From Aurantimonas endophytica (lineage in GTDB: Bacteria > Pseudomonadota > Alphaproteobacteria > Rhizobiales > Rhizobiaceae), in the NCBI RefSeq assembly GCF_014196845.1, contig NZ_JACIEM010000002.1, positions 682,001-746,000 of the forward strand: DNA of 64,000 bases, in the 5' to 3' direction. A model generated the notes under the pieces. That model saw only the letters and a list, made by a program, of their open reading frames with translations. It searched no databases and had not been told where the DNA came from. The position numbers and the translations under genes are program-made. Of the stretch, positions 9,386-18,414 are shown one piece after another (within the stretch, counting starts at the first letter, position 1; each line of letters opens with the position of its first letter).

Positions 9386-12300
9386 GCCCCTGGCTCCCGG
9401 GTCGCAACTTCTTCAATGGCTCCCGCCGTGCGCACCGGGCCGGCGATCGTCTCCCCGGGGGACGCCAGCAGCCGCGGCGCGCCCTGCCTTGGGGCACGCT
9501 CCTCGATCCGCGTTGTCTTCTGGTCGGCGACATAGGCAGCGTACCAGCCGAGGCTGCCGTTGCCGGAGGGATCGCCGAACAGGAAGAAGTTGATCGTCGC
9601 GCCCGGCGGCAGCTTGGCGAAGCCGAGAAAGGTCAGGCCGACATTGTTCAGCCGCAGCGTGAAGGAGAGCCCGGCCGTGGTCACCGCCTCGCGCCGCAGC
9701 ACGAGGCTGTCGATGGTGAGTTTCATCACCCCCTGGATCGACATCAGCTTGGCGCCGGGTGCCGCCCCCGGCAGCGAGAGGCCCACGAAGACCGCCGCCG
9801 TCGCATCCTGCGCGCCCGAGCTCGGGGCCCATGCGATGAGAATGCGCGAGGCAAATCCCGCCTGCGCGACAAGCCCGCCGGGCGAGCCCATCGTGACCTT
9901 GTAGGCGATGCCGTACCAGGGCCCCGACAGCGCCTTGATCTTCGGCTCCACCGAGACCGGCAGGAAGCCGAAATCCACCGCTCGCTTGTCCTCCGGCCCG
10001 GCGATGAACTCGTCGACCTGGAGCGCGAGATCGGAGAACAGGCTGTGTGCCCGCGGCTCGCTCGATCCCTGATCGAGCGCCAGCTTGCCGGCCTCGAACG
10101 AGAACGTTACGGCGTTCGGCGCGTCGAGCGGCGAGGCCATCGTGAGCTCGAGGCCCGAGAAGCTGAGCCCTGTCGCCGGCGCGGTGCGCGGCGCCTCCGC
10201 CGGAAGGCCGAAGGACAGGAGGTCGCAGTCTTCCGTCGCATCGCCGGCCTTCGCCGCAAGAATGGCGAATTCTAGCGCGCCGGACATCAGGAAGCGGCTT
10301 CGCACCGTACCGTCGCCGCTGTTGGACAGCGTGTTGAACACCACCCGCTGGATCGCCACCGAAGGCAGCACGTTACTGTCGAGCATCAAGCGGGTCGTGG
10401 CATTCTGCTCGAAGACGTAGACGCTGGTCGCACCCTGGCGCTGATAGCTTCCCTTCAGCACGACGGCGGATGCCGGCAGCTTGCCGACCGAGCCGTAGGC
10501 GGTGGTGACCGGCGATAGGAACAGCGCGTCGAGCGTCAGCTGCACCCGGCTGCGGAAATCGACGAGCGCGGCGTTGCGGAACAGCGCCTGGAGCTGCAGC
10601 ACCTGGAAGCCGAAATCGCCGTCGGTGCGAAGTGCCAGCGGCATGTCGGGATTGCCGCCCGCCTCGACATTCGCCCGGTAGGCCGGCAGCTGGTAGTCGA
10701 TCAGGCCGAACAGGCTGCTCGGCGCCTCCATGGTGACGCTCGTGCCCGAAACGGTCACCCGGCTTGCCGTCGCGCCGAAATGATGGGCGCGGAAGAGCGT
10801 GAAGTCGATCCCGGCGACGAGGCCCTTGATCTGGTCCGGAAATCCGGAGGGGTCGACCTCCGCCGCCAGCACGATGAAGCCCTGCCAGTTCGCGTCGGTG
10901 ACGATGCGGGCGAAGTCGTCATAGAGCGTGTTGCCGCTCTTGGCGGCGGCGATGCCGGCCTCGAGGTAGTCCTGCAGGTAGCTGGAGAGCCCGGTCAGCG
11001 CGATCCCCGGTTCGACGCCCTGGCCGGTCACCGAGAACGTCTCGGTGCCGACCCATTTGCCGGGGTTCTGCACCCGCTCGAGCAGCGAGCCGTCGCAATA
11101 TTTCATGATCAGGATGTTGCTGTAGGCGGTGGCATTGAGGGATTCGCCGACGGCGGCCGTTATCCGCCAGCCGCCGATCACCACTTCGCGGTCGAAGAGC
11201 GCCGTGCCCAGCTGCGCTGCGGGCGGGTTGGCCGGCGGCGGATTGGGCGCCCCGAGCTTGGCCGGGTTGACGATCACCGCCATCAGCTGGTTGGTCTGGA
11301 ACAGGCTCTGCAGCTCCGGGGCGAGGCTCTCGAAACCGAAATCGAGCGTGCCGCCCGCGGCGTCCTGCGAGCGCGCCAGCACAACCGTCTCGTAGAGCGC
11401 CTCGCCGCCGCCGTCCGGAATTTCCACTTCGGCATAGAGCCCCTGGGGCGTCGTCGCCTGATGAACCGTGGCGGCCGTCGGCGTTGCCAGCCGGCTCAGC
11501 CGCGCATTGCGCAGCGCCGTGAGCCGGGCGGTGCTGGCGGCGCCGAGGATGCGCTTTCGGGTCGACGATAGGATCTGGCTCTCGAAGCCGCCGTAATCCT
11601 CTATCGGGCTGTCGGCGGCGAGCGTGCCGAGCCCTGCATAGGGCGGCAGCGGCACGAGCAGCAGGCCGCCGTCGCTGCCTGCCTGGGCGATCGGAGAGGG
11701 CGTCGCCAGCGGCGGCAGCAAGGGCGTCGCATCGTTGGCGGCGTTCTGGGGCGGCGCATAAAGCGGGCTGCCCGAGGGCTGCGCCAGATAGCTCGCATCG
11801 CCCGAACTGCCGTTGAGCACGGCCGCCCAGGCGGTCGCGTAGGTATCGTCGAGCACCGGCTTGTCGCTCGGCGGCGCCGAGAGGCTGGCCTGCGGAAACG
11901 GGAACACAGGGGCATAGGCCGGCTGGTCCGGCAGGAAGCGCAGCCGGTCGTAGGAACCCTGGGACTGGAAGGGCGCCAGCGCGATGCGCTCCGTGCCGAA
12001 CAGGCCGGCGAGCAGCGTCAGCGTGGTGCCGGCCTGCGGGTCCGTCGGCGCGAGGAGGCCGAAATCACCGGCCGGGGTCAGGCTGACCCATTTGGTCGCG
12101 GCGTTCTTCGGGGTAGTCGGCTGCAGCACCAGCGCCCCGCACCAGGGCAGCGGTTCGCCATTCCCGTCGATGCCGTTCAGCGGCACCAGATCGACCGCCT
12201 GACCGGTCGGCGTGCGATACCAGCTGGCAATCTGCGTCGAACCGCTGCCGGCCAGTGCGAACAATGTCCGCAGGCGCCCCTCGGTCGGCACCGACAGCGG

Positions 12301-13071
12301 CGCCACCCGGTTGAACAGGTCGAGCGGGTCGACCGCGGCGGCATAGGAGAGGTCGGAAAGCTTCGCCCCTGACACGATCAACGGAAAGACGCCGCAGCGA
12401 TCGCCCTTGGTGGTCCCGTGCAGGAAGCGCATTCCGGTCGAGAGCCCATCGATCGTGTTGTGCGGCCCGGCCCGGGACAGAGCGCCGGCCATCGTGAACG
12501 AGCCGCCATGCGGGCCGAGGAAAGGCAGGCCTGCGCCGCCCGAAACCGAAGGCGGTTGCGTGTCGTCCTGGGTGTTGAACACCACCTTGCCGGATCCGGC
12601 CGTGCCGAAGACCAGGCCGCGCGCACCGATCGTGACGACCGTCTGGTTGGGGACGGAGAGGGTCAGCTGCCCCACCGGCAGGTTGAAGTCCTCCCCGGTC
12701 GAGATGCTTCCGCCGCCACCGTCGAGGAAGGTCACGGCGCTGGCCGCCGGTAGGCCGAAGACCGGGCCCGCCGGGCTCGCGAGCCAGACCGCGGCACAGC
12801 CGAGGAACACGCCGGAGTAACTGCCAAAATTCTGGTTGAGCCAGTCGATCACCGCCTGGGCGTAGGTCTCCGCCTGCTTGTTGTCCGCAAGGGTCGGAGC
12901 GCCGGTCGCGAAGAGATAATGGCCGCTCATGAAGCTGTCGGCGACGGAGAGGGTCTTCGGCGGCTTGGACTGGGTCCAGACGAAGCCGATCCAGCCCGGC
13001 GCCCCGCCACTCGCGTCGAGGGCGTAGAGCCGGCTGTCGAGGATCTGGCGGAACAGCGGATCGTCGCTCAT
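9382..13071 (-). CDS. Large beta-rich protein of unknown family
   Basis: A 1229-residue protein with no recognised catalytic motif, no transmembrane segment and no signal peptide. It is rich in Gly, Ala, Ser, Leu and short beta-strand-like stretches. The C-terminal third has a run ending in NFFLFGDP and GSLGWYAAY. The start at ATG 13071 has a GGGGAGG site five to six bases upstream. The gene lies 37 bases after the signal-peptide protein gene and overlaps the EEP enzyme gene by four bases. Composition and style resemble the non-LysM half of the giant protein, suggesting related folds, but I see no clear alignment. It could be a scaffold, shell or carrier component of the cluster. I do not assign a function. 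Confidence 0.8.
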   Translation of the reverse strand: MSDDPLFRQILDSRLYALDASGGAPGWIGFVWTQSKPPKTLSVADSFMSGHYLFATGAPTLADNKQAETYAQAVIDWLNQNFGSYSGVFLGCAAVWLASPAGPVFGLPAASAVTFLDGGGGSISTGEDFNLPVGQLTLSVPNQTVVTIGARGLVFGTAGSGKVVFNTQDDTQPPSVSGGAGLPFLGPHGGSFTMAGALSRAGPHNTIDGLSTGMRFLHGTTKGDRCGVFPLIVSGAKLSDLSYAAAVDPLDLFNRVAPLSVPTEGRLRTLFALAGSGSTQIASWYRTPTGQAVDLVPLNGIDGNGEPLPWCGALVLQPTTPKNAATKWVSLTPAGDFGLLAPTDPQAGTTLTLLAGLFGTERIALAPFQSQGSYDRLRFLPDQPAYAPVFPFPQASLSAPPSDKPVLDDTYATAWAAVLNGSSGDASYLAQPSGSPLYAPPQNAANDATPLLPPLATPSPIAQAGSDGGLLLVPLPPYAGLGTLAADSPIEDYGGFESQILSSTRKRILGAASTARLTALRNARLSRLATPTAATVHQATTPQGLYAEVEIPDGGGEALYETVVLARSQDAAGGTLDFGFESLAPELQSLFQTNQLMAVIVNPAKLGAPNPPPANPPAAQLGTALFDREVVIGGWRITAAVGESLNATAYSNILIMKYCDGSLLERVQNPGKWVGTETFSVTGQGVEPGIALTGLSSYLQDYLEAGIAAAKSGNTLYDDFARIVTDANWQGFIVLAAEVDPSGFPDQIKGLVAGIDFTLFRAHHFGATASRVTVSGTSVTMEAPSSLFGLIDYQLPAYRANVEAGGNPDMPLALRTDGDFGFQVLQLQALFRNAALVDFRSRVQLTLDALFLSPVTTAYGSVGKLPASAVVLKGSYQRQGATSVYVFEQNATTRLMLDSNVLPSVAIQRVVFNTLSNSGDGTVRSRFLMSGALEFAILAAKAGDATEDCDLLSFGLPAEAPRTAPATGLSFSGLELTMASPLDAPNAVTFSFEAGKLALDQGSSEPRAHSLFSDLALQVDEFIAGPEDKRAVDFGFLPVSVEPKIKALSGPWYGIAYKVTMGSPGGLVAQAGFASRILIAWAPSSGAQDATAAVFVGLSLPGAAPGAKLMSIQGVMKLTIDSLVLRREAVTTAGLSFTLRLNNVGLTFLGFAKLPPGATINFFLFGDPSGNGSLGWYAAYVADQKTTRIEERAPRQGAPRLLASPGETIAGPVRTAGAIEEVATREPGA

Positions 13072-13108
13072 GCGGGCCTCCCCGCGAGAGACGGTCCGCC
13101 ACCGGCGA

Positions 13109-14002
13109 TCAATTGTCGGGGGGCGGCGGCAGCGACCATTCCGCCATCGAAGCGGCGATCTGGGTCGGCGGCGTCGTCGCGGTGGTGATCGTCGCCTGCA
13201 GGAAGAGCATGCCGGGCTGCAGCGTCGTTGGAATGGTCAGCGTGATCTTGGCCCCCGAATCGATGCTCACGTCGCCCCCCTGGATCTTCGACGGGAACGC
13301 CTGCTGCGGCGAGAACTGCGTCGCCGTCAGCGTCGCGATCGGCGTGCTGCCACTGACGAACTGGAACTGCACGATGTTCGCCGCTGCCCCGCGCACGACC
13401 GTATGGGCGGAGAGCTCGCCATTGATCACCTGGGTGAACTCGGCGAACACCGGGTCGGCCTCCGCGGTCCAGGTGATGACCGCACCACGATAGGGCGTTA
13501 CGGTGCCGGCGCTGGTCGCCGTGACATCCGCCTCCACGGACGAGATCAGCGGCGGTGCCTGCAGGTCGAGCGTGACGCTGCCGGTCGCGGAACTCGCGCC
13601 GGCTTTCACGTCCAGCGAGAGGCTCGGCTGCGCCAGCGTGAGGCGCTGCATGGCGATGGCGACGCCGTTCAGCGCCGCGGTGACCGTCGCGTCGCCCCGG
13701 GCCGGGTTGACGCGCGCCGTCAGGACCAGCGGGCCGATGGTCCGCGAGTCTTCGTTGGCGGTGCCCACGGATGCCGGCGGCCCGAAGGCCCGGACCCGGC
13801 TTTCGAGCGGGGCGGGAGGCGGCGGCGCCGGGGAGGCGGGAAGCGCCCGGCCTGGCACCGGCGAGACGGACGTCGCCGGCTGCGCTCGGGCGGGGGGACT
13901 GCCGGCACTGTTGCATAGCAGGCCTCCTGACAGCGCGATGGCGAGGGCCGACCTCCCGATCACCCGCCGGAAGGCGTTTTTCCAGGCCGGATGCGGGCGC
14001 AC
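13109..14002 (-). CDS. Exported beta-domain protein
   Basis: About 297 residues from a GTG start at 14002, chosen because it gives a plausible signal peptide: a basic n-region, a core ALAIALSGGLL, and a likely cleavage after PPARA. TTG 14017 and GTG 13963 are alternatives in the same frame. A Pro-rich linker follows, then two beta-domains. The C-terminal about 75 residues align with the 128-residue protein encoded just upstream; shared elements are TQFSP/TQFTP, LTIPT and a final AxxxxSL or ASWTL strand. It is the only member of the cluster with an export signal, which suggests that the system has a periplasmic or surface-facing part. No catalytic motif is visible. The start is uncertain. Confidence 0.65.
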   Translation of the reverse strand: MRPHPAWKNAFRRVIGRSALAIALSGGLLCNSAGSPPARAQPATSVSPVPGRALPASPAPPPPAPLESRVRAFGPPASVGTANEDSRTIGPLVLTARVNPARGDATVTAALNGVAIAMQRLTLAQPSLSLDVKAGASSATGSVTLDLQAPPLISSVEADVTATSAGTVTPYRGAVITWTAEADPVFAEFTQVINGELSAHTVVRGAAANIVQFQFVSGSTPIATLTATQFSPQQAFPSKIQGGDVSIDSGAKITLTIPTTLQPGMLFLQATITTATTPPTQIAASMAEWSLPPPPDN

Positions 14003-14118
14003 TTCAATGCGACCCAAGAACCCCGCCGCCCCCGGGCCGCGCCTGCGATCGTAACCGAGGCCCGGGGAGGCAAAGTCCTTGGTGCGCCCGGACGCAGGCG
14101 CAGCTAGACGTCGAGCAT

Positions 14119-14138
14119 CCGGGGGATCATCCCCCCGG
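14119..14138 (-). repeat. GC-rich inverted repeat between two cluster genes
   Basis: CCGGGGG, a five-base loop ATCAT, then CCCCC(C)GG. It lies 59 bases past the stop of the 128-residue gene and before the exported beta-domain gene. There is no T-run on either side, so it is more likely a processing, attenuation or rho-dependent element than an intrinsic terminator. Confidence 0.4.
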
Positions 14139-14196
14139 GCCCCGTTCGTTGGGATCGCGACGGTCGACCGCGCGACGGCTGGCCATGTCGCCGGCC

Positions 14197-14583
14197 TCAG
14201 CTCGTGGAGCTCGACGACAGCGTCCAGGAGGCAACGGTTGCGTTGAAGGGGATGCCTTGCGGCGCCGTCGGCGTCACGACGGTCAGCGACGCGACAACCG
14301 AGCCGGCCTGACCCGACGTCGGGATGGTCAGGGTAAAACTGCCGCCCTTCTTGATCGTCAGCTGCCCGCCGACGATGTCGTAGGGAATCTCCGCTGTCGG
14401 TGTGAACTGCGTCAGCGTCGTGCTCCACAGCGCCACCGAGCCGTTGACCAGCGACACGGTGGCGTTCTGCCGCGCGTCGCCGGTCACCGTCGTGCTGATG
14501 GTCAGTTGCGGGCTCAGGACGAAATTGATCACGAGCGGAGAGGCGGCGGCCAACTCCGCGCTGAAGGCTTCTGCATGTGACAC
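14197..14583 (-). CDS. Small beta-domain protein, first gene of cluster
   Basis: 128 residues from GTG 14583, which has a GGGAG site nine bases upstream. An upstream in-frame ATG at 14664 would add 27 residues that read as non-coding. The protein is nearly all beta-strand in character, with alternating hydrophobics, and has no cysteine motif or clear signal peptide. Its C-terminal about 75 residues are homologous to the end of the next protein in the cluster, suggesting duplication of an Ig-like or beta-sandwich module. It may be a small binding or assembly unit. Function unknown. Confidence 0.7.
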   Translation of the reverse strand: MSHAEAFSAELAAASPLVINFVLSPQLTISTTVTGDARQNATVSLVNGSVALWSTTLTQFTPTAEIPYDIVGGQLTIKKGGSFTLTIPTSGQAGSVVASLTVVTPTAPQGIPFNATVASWTLSSSSTS

Positions 14584-14713
14584 GAGCGCAATCTCCCGAC
14601 AGTCAAGAAATTCAACTGGCAGGCGATCTCCTGTCCCAAATCGCCCGCACGTGCATGGAAACATGGGACTTGCTCAGTGACAACGGGGGCCGATGGAGAA
14701 AGTAGGATTTCGA

Positions 14714-14782
14714 CTAAGGAATATCTTGGGAGAAGCCAAAGAAGCGAGCAACATCAACGATTGCTGCAGTAGAAATTTTCAT
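14714..14782 (-). CDS. Possible 22-residue leader peptide
   Basis: ATG 14782 is preceded by TTAGG and opens a frame reading MKISTAAIVDVARFFGFSQ and three more residues before TAG. It is more A/T-rich than neighbouring genes. It could be a leader peptide, a remnant of a truncated gene, or chance. It sits about 130 bases upstream of the first cluster gene. Confidence 0.2.
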   Translation of the reverse strand: MKISTAAIVDVARFFGFSQDIP

Positions 14783-14875
14783 GACCTAACGGAAAGTTGA
14801 ACGCATCGGGACCGGAGGGTTGCAACCCAGGCGCGAGAATCGTTGGCTTCCGCAGCCGCTTCACGCCGCGCCCGG

Positions 14876-14918
14876 GCGAGGCGCACCTCGCCAGGGCAGA
14901 ACCTGCCGGTCCTGCCCT
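14876..14918 (-). terminator. Tandem hairpins after the efflux operon
   Basis: A first hairpin at 14893-14918 pairs AGGGCAG with CTGCCCT around an inner ACC/GGT stem. A second at 14876-14891 pairs GCGAGG with CCTCGC around a four-base loop. They start 26 bases past the stop of the RND gene on the minus strand. No T-run follows, so termination would be atypical or rho-assisted. Confidence 0.4.
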
Positions 14919-14943
14919 GCTGACCCTGGGGCCGGCGCTCTCG

Positions 14944-17900
14944 TTATTCTGCGGCGGGCTGGAGTCGGTCGTCCCGATCGGGCTTTGCCCGCTGCGGAAA
15001 TTCGGTGACGCGTTGCCAGCTGGGCCCGAAGAGGTCCGGTTCCGCCGGCCTCGCCGGATCGACCGCCATCTCGGCGCCGTGCGCTGCGCCGTCGCCGGCC
15101 TTGTTCGGCTTCAGCAGCCATTTGAACAGCCGCCCCACCGCATGGCTCAGGTCGTCCATCAGCGTGTAGACCGAGGGGATGAAGACCAGCGAGAGCACGG
15201 TCGAGACCAGCAGGCCGCCGATCACGGCGATCGCCATCGGCGCGCGGAACTCGCCGCCTTCGCCCGTCGCCATGGCCGCCGGAACCATGCCGGCCGCCAT
15301 GGCAAGCGTGGTCATGATGATCGGCCGCGCGCGCTTGCGCCCCGCGTCGATGATCGCCTCCGTCTGGCTGACGCCGTGCTTCTCCTGCTCCACGGCGAAA
15401 TCGACCAGCATGATCGAGTTCTTGGTGACGATGCCCATCAGCATCAGGATGCCGATGACGACAGGCATCGAGATCGCCGTATGGGTCAGCAGAAGGGCAC
15501 CGACGACGCCGCCCACCGAGAGCGGCAGCGAGGCGAGGATGGTGATCGGCAGGAAGAAGCTGCCGAACAGGAGGATCAGCACGACCAGCACCATCATGAT
15601 GCCGGCGCCCATCGCCGAGGCGAAGCCGGCGAAGACCTCGCCCTGGATCTCGGCGTCGCCGACCTCCTGGACCCGAACGCCCGGCGGCATGTCCTTGATC
15701 GCCGGCAGGGCCATGATGACCTCGCTGCCCTGGCCGATCTCGTAGCCCGGCATCATCGAGGTGCCGACCTTGACCAGTCGGTCGCGATCGTAGCGGTCGA
15801 TCGTGGAGGGCCCCTGGCCGAAGCCGATGTCGGCGACGCTCTCGAGCGGTACGGAGGCGCCGCTGCCGGTGGTCACCCGCAGGCTGCGGATGGTCGACAG
15901 GTCCTCGCGCGCGTCCTCGCGCAGCTGCACCCGGATCGGCACCTGGCGCGTGCCGACATTGAACTTGGCAAGGTTCGCCCCGACGTCGCCGATCGTCGCG
16001 ACCCGCACCGTCTCCGAAATCGTCTCGGGCGCGATGGCGAGGTCCGCCGCCTCGTCGAGCCGCGGGCGGATGCGGATTTCCGGCCGGGCGAAGGAGGCCA
16101 TGGCGGAGGGGTTGGCGAAGATCGGATCGCGCCGCATCTGGCTTTCCAGATCGGCCGCTACCGCCGCCACTGCGGCGCCGTCGGCGCCGAGGATGCCGAC
16201 CGACAATTCCCGCTCGCCGCGATCGTTGACGTAGAACGAGCGGATGTCGGGGATCGCCGCCAGCCTGTCGGCGATGACCGGCTCGAGGTCGCCCTGGCTG
16301 CGGGTGCGCTCGAACTTGCGGGTCAGGTTGATCGTCAGTGCCGCCCGCCGCACTTCCAGCGTGCCGGTGGGGCTCGACCCGCCGATCACGAGGACGCTGC
16401 GCACTTCCGGCAGTTCGCGGATGCTCGCCACCGCCTTGTCGGTCACGGCGCGTGTCGTCTCCAGCGTCGAGCCGGGCGGCAGCTCGAGCGACACCACGAT
16501 GCGGGAAGCATCCTCCTTCGGAATGAACCCGGTCGGCAGATATTTCACGCTGTCGATCGCCAGCGCGAACAGCGCGATGCCGGCAATCAGCGTGATCCAG
16601 CGCCAGCGCACCGTGGCGCGCAGGAAGCCCGTATAGGCCCGCATCAACAGGCCGTCATGCTGCTCCTCCGGATGCGGCATGCCGATATAGGCGAACAGGA
16701 TCGCCAGGACGACGGCGCCGCCCATGACCGCGAGCGAGAGTTCCGCCGCCATGTCGAACGTGACCGTGGGCAAGGCCGCGGCATAGGCGGCGACGGTGGC
16801 GAAGAGCGGGTTCTCGGCCGCGGCACCCGGCAGCGCCGCGAGCGCGAAGAGCAGCCCGATGGCAATACCCGCGAGCGGCGCGGCGAACAGCAGGTTGCGG
16901 CGGAGCATGCGGCCGAAGCTCGGGCCGGTCGTGGCGTGCGGATGGAAGAAATACGCCGCCATCATCGGCGTGATCAGCCGCGCCACGAGCAGCGAGAAGA
17001 ACACCGCGACCGCGACCGTCAGGCCGAACTGCTTGAAGTACTGGCCGGCAATGCCGCCCATGAAGCTCACAGGCGCGAACACCGCGATGATCGTCATGGT
17101 GATGGCGATGACGGCGAGGCCAATCTCGTCGGCGGCTTCCATCGCGGCCTGATAGGGCGGCTTGCCCATCGCCATGTGGCGTTCGATGTTCTCGATCTCG
17201 ACGATCGCGTCGTCGACGAGAATGCCGGTGACCAGCGTGATCGCGAGCAGGCTGACGAGATTGAGCGAGAAACCCATCAGGTCCATCGCCCAAAATGTCG
17301 GGATCGCCGCCAGCGGCAGGGTGATGGCCGCGACGGCCGTCGCCCGCCAGTCGCGCAGGAACAGCAGCACCACGATGACCGCGAGCAGTGCGCCTTCTGC
17401 CAGCGTCTCCATCGCCGACTCGAAGTTGCCGTAGGTGTAGGTGACGCTGTCGTCGATCTTGGTGAACTGCACGTCCGGATTGGCGGCGGCCAGCTGGCCG
17501 ACCTTTCCGGCCGCGAGGTCCGCGACGGTCGTGTCGCTGGCGCCCTTGGACCGATAGATCGAGAAGGCGACCACCGGCTGGCCGTCGAGCCGGGCGAAGG
17601 AGCGCGGCTCCTCCCAGGAGTCGGCAACCTCGCCGAGTTCGCTGAGCCGGACCTGCCGGCCACCCGGCAGCGACACCTTGGTGGCGCCGAGCCCGATGAC
17701 CGTGTCGGCGGAGGAGAGCGTGCGGATCGCCTGTTCCTGGCCGCCAAACTCGCCCCGGCCGCCGGAGAGGTCGACATTGGTCGCGCGCAGCTGCCGGTTC
17801 ACGTCCGCCGCGGTGATGCCGAGCGCCGCGAGCCGGTCGGGGTCGAGGCGGACCTGGATCTCGCGCTCGACACCGCCCATGCGCTCCACCCGGCCGACGC

Positions 17901-18414
17901 CGTTCAGTCCCTGCAGGGCGCGGATCACCACGTCGTCGACGAACCAGGAAAGCTGTTCCGGCGTCTTGCCGGGCGAGGAGGCGGCATAGGTGACGATCGA
18001 CTGGTTCTCGACCTCGATCCGCTGGACGATCGGCTCGTCGATCGTGCGCGGCAGGTCCGAGCGAATCTTGGCGATGGCGTCCTTGACGTCGTTTGTGGCC
18101 CGGTCGACGTCGATTTCCAGCCGGAATTCCGCTGCCGTGACGGACGAGCCGTCTGTGATCGTCGAGGTGACGTGCTTGAGGCCTGAGATGCCGGCGATGG
18201 CATCCTCGACCTTCTTGGTGACCTGGGTCTCGAGTTCCGACGGCGCGGCACCGGACTCGGTGATCGTCACCGATATCACCGGCACGTCGATATTGGGGAA
18301 GCGGGTGATCGGCAGCGTGATGAAGCTGACGATCCCGAGGGCGATCAGCACCACGAAGAGGAGAATCGGCGGGACCGGATTGCGGATCGCCCAGGCGGAG
18401 AAATTCCAGTTCAT
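14944..18414 (-). CDS. RND efflux transporter inner-membrane permease
   Basis: 1156 residues, close to AcrB/MexB-type length with a longer tail. The N-terminus reads MNWNFSAWAIRNPVPPILLF, the usual first helix, followed by the RFPNIDVPVI segment of this superfamily. The proton-relay Asp pair is visible in GILVDDAIVEIENI near residue 403. Twelve helices and two large periplasmic loops can be followed. It should export amphiphilic compounds using proton motive force, together with the adaptor encoded just upstream. No outer-membrane TolC-type gene is in the window. The start ATG overlaps the adaptor's stop (ATGA), so the two are translationally coupled. Substrates cannot be read from the sequence. 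Confidence 0.95.
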   Translation of the reverse strand: MNWNFSAWAIRNPVPPILLFVVLIALGIVSFITLPITRFPNIDVPVISVTITESGAAPSELETQVTKKVEDAIAGISGLKHVTSTITDGSSVTAAEFRLEIDVDRATNDVKDAIAKIRSDLPRTIDEPIVQRIEVENQSIVTYAASSPGKTPEQLSWFVDDVVIRALQGLNGVGRVERMGGVEREIQVRLDPDRLAALGITAADVNRQLRATNVDLSGGRGEFGGQEQAIRTLSSADTVIGLGATKVSLPGGRQVRLSELGEVADSWEEPRSFARLDGQPVVAFSIYRSKGASDTTVADLAAGKVGQLAAANPDVQFTKIDDSVTYTYGNFESAMETLAEGALLAVIVVLLFLRDWRATAVAAITLPLAAIPTFWAMDLMGFSLNLVSLLAITLVTGILVDDAIVEIENIERHMAMGKPPYQAAMEAADEIGLAVIAITMTIIAVFAPVSFMGGIAGQYFKQFGLTVAVAVFFSLLVARLITPMMAAYFFHPHATTGPSFGRMLRRNLLFAAPLAGIAIGLLFALAALPGAAAENPLFATVAAYAAALPTVTFDMAAELSLAVMGGAVVLAILFAYIGMPHPEEQHDGLLMRAYTGFLRATVRWRWITLIAGIALFALAIDSVKYLPTGFIPKEDASRIVVSLELPPGSTLETTRAVTDKAVASIRELPEVRSVLVIGGSSPTGTLEVRRAALTINLTRKFERTRSQGDLEPVIADRLAAIPDIRSFYVNDRGERELSVGILGADGAAVAAVAADLESQMRRDPIFANPSAMASFARPEIRIRPRLDEAADLAIAPETISETVRVATIGDVGANLAKFNVGTRQVPIRVQLREDAREDLSTIRSLRVTTGSGASVPLESVADIGFGQGPSTIDRYDRDRLVKVGTSMMPGYEIGQGSEVIMALPAIKDMPPGVRVQEVGDAEIQGEVFAGFASAMGAGIMMVLVVLILLFGSFFLPITILASLPLSVGGVVGALLLTHTAISMPVVIGILMLMGIVTKNSIMLVDFAVEQEKHGVSQTEAIIDAGRKRARPIIMTTLAMAAGMVPAAMATGEGGEFRAPMAIAVIGGLLVSTVLSLVFIPSVYTLMDDLSHAVGRLFKWLLKPNKAGDGAAHGAEMAVDPARPAEPDLFGPSWQRVTEFPQRAKPDRDDRLQPAAE

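Larger units (their letters stand above)
14584..14943 (-). other. Gene-poor leader of the beta/LysM cluster
   Basis: 360 bases without a convincing long gene. The part from about 14690 to 14800 is clearly more A/T-rich than its surroundings and is the likely promoter region for the minus-strand cluster. It holds one 22-codon open frame (14714-14782). Its right end holds two hairpins just after the efflux pump gene. I could not place a confident -35/-10 pair. Confidence 0.5.

Noticed and set aside
14797-18186. A plus-strand open frame of more than 1100 codons
   Set aside because: It is the antisense of the RND pump gene. Its product is extremely rich in Arg, His, Asp and Gln without domains, while the minus strand gives a perfect transporter.
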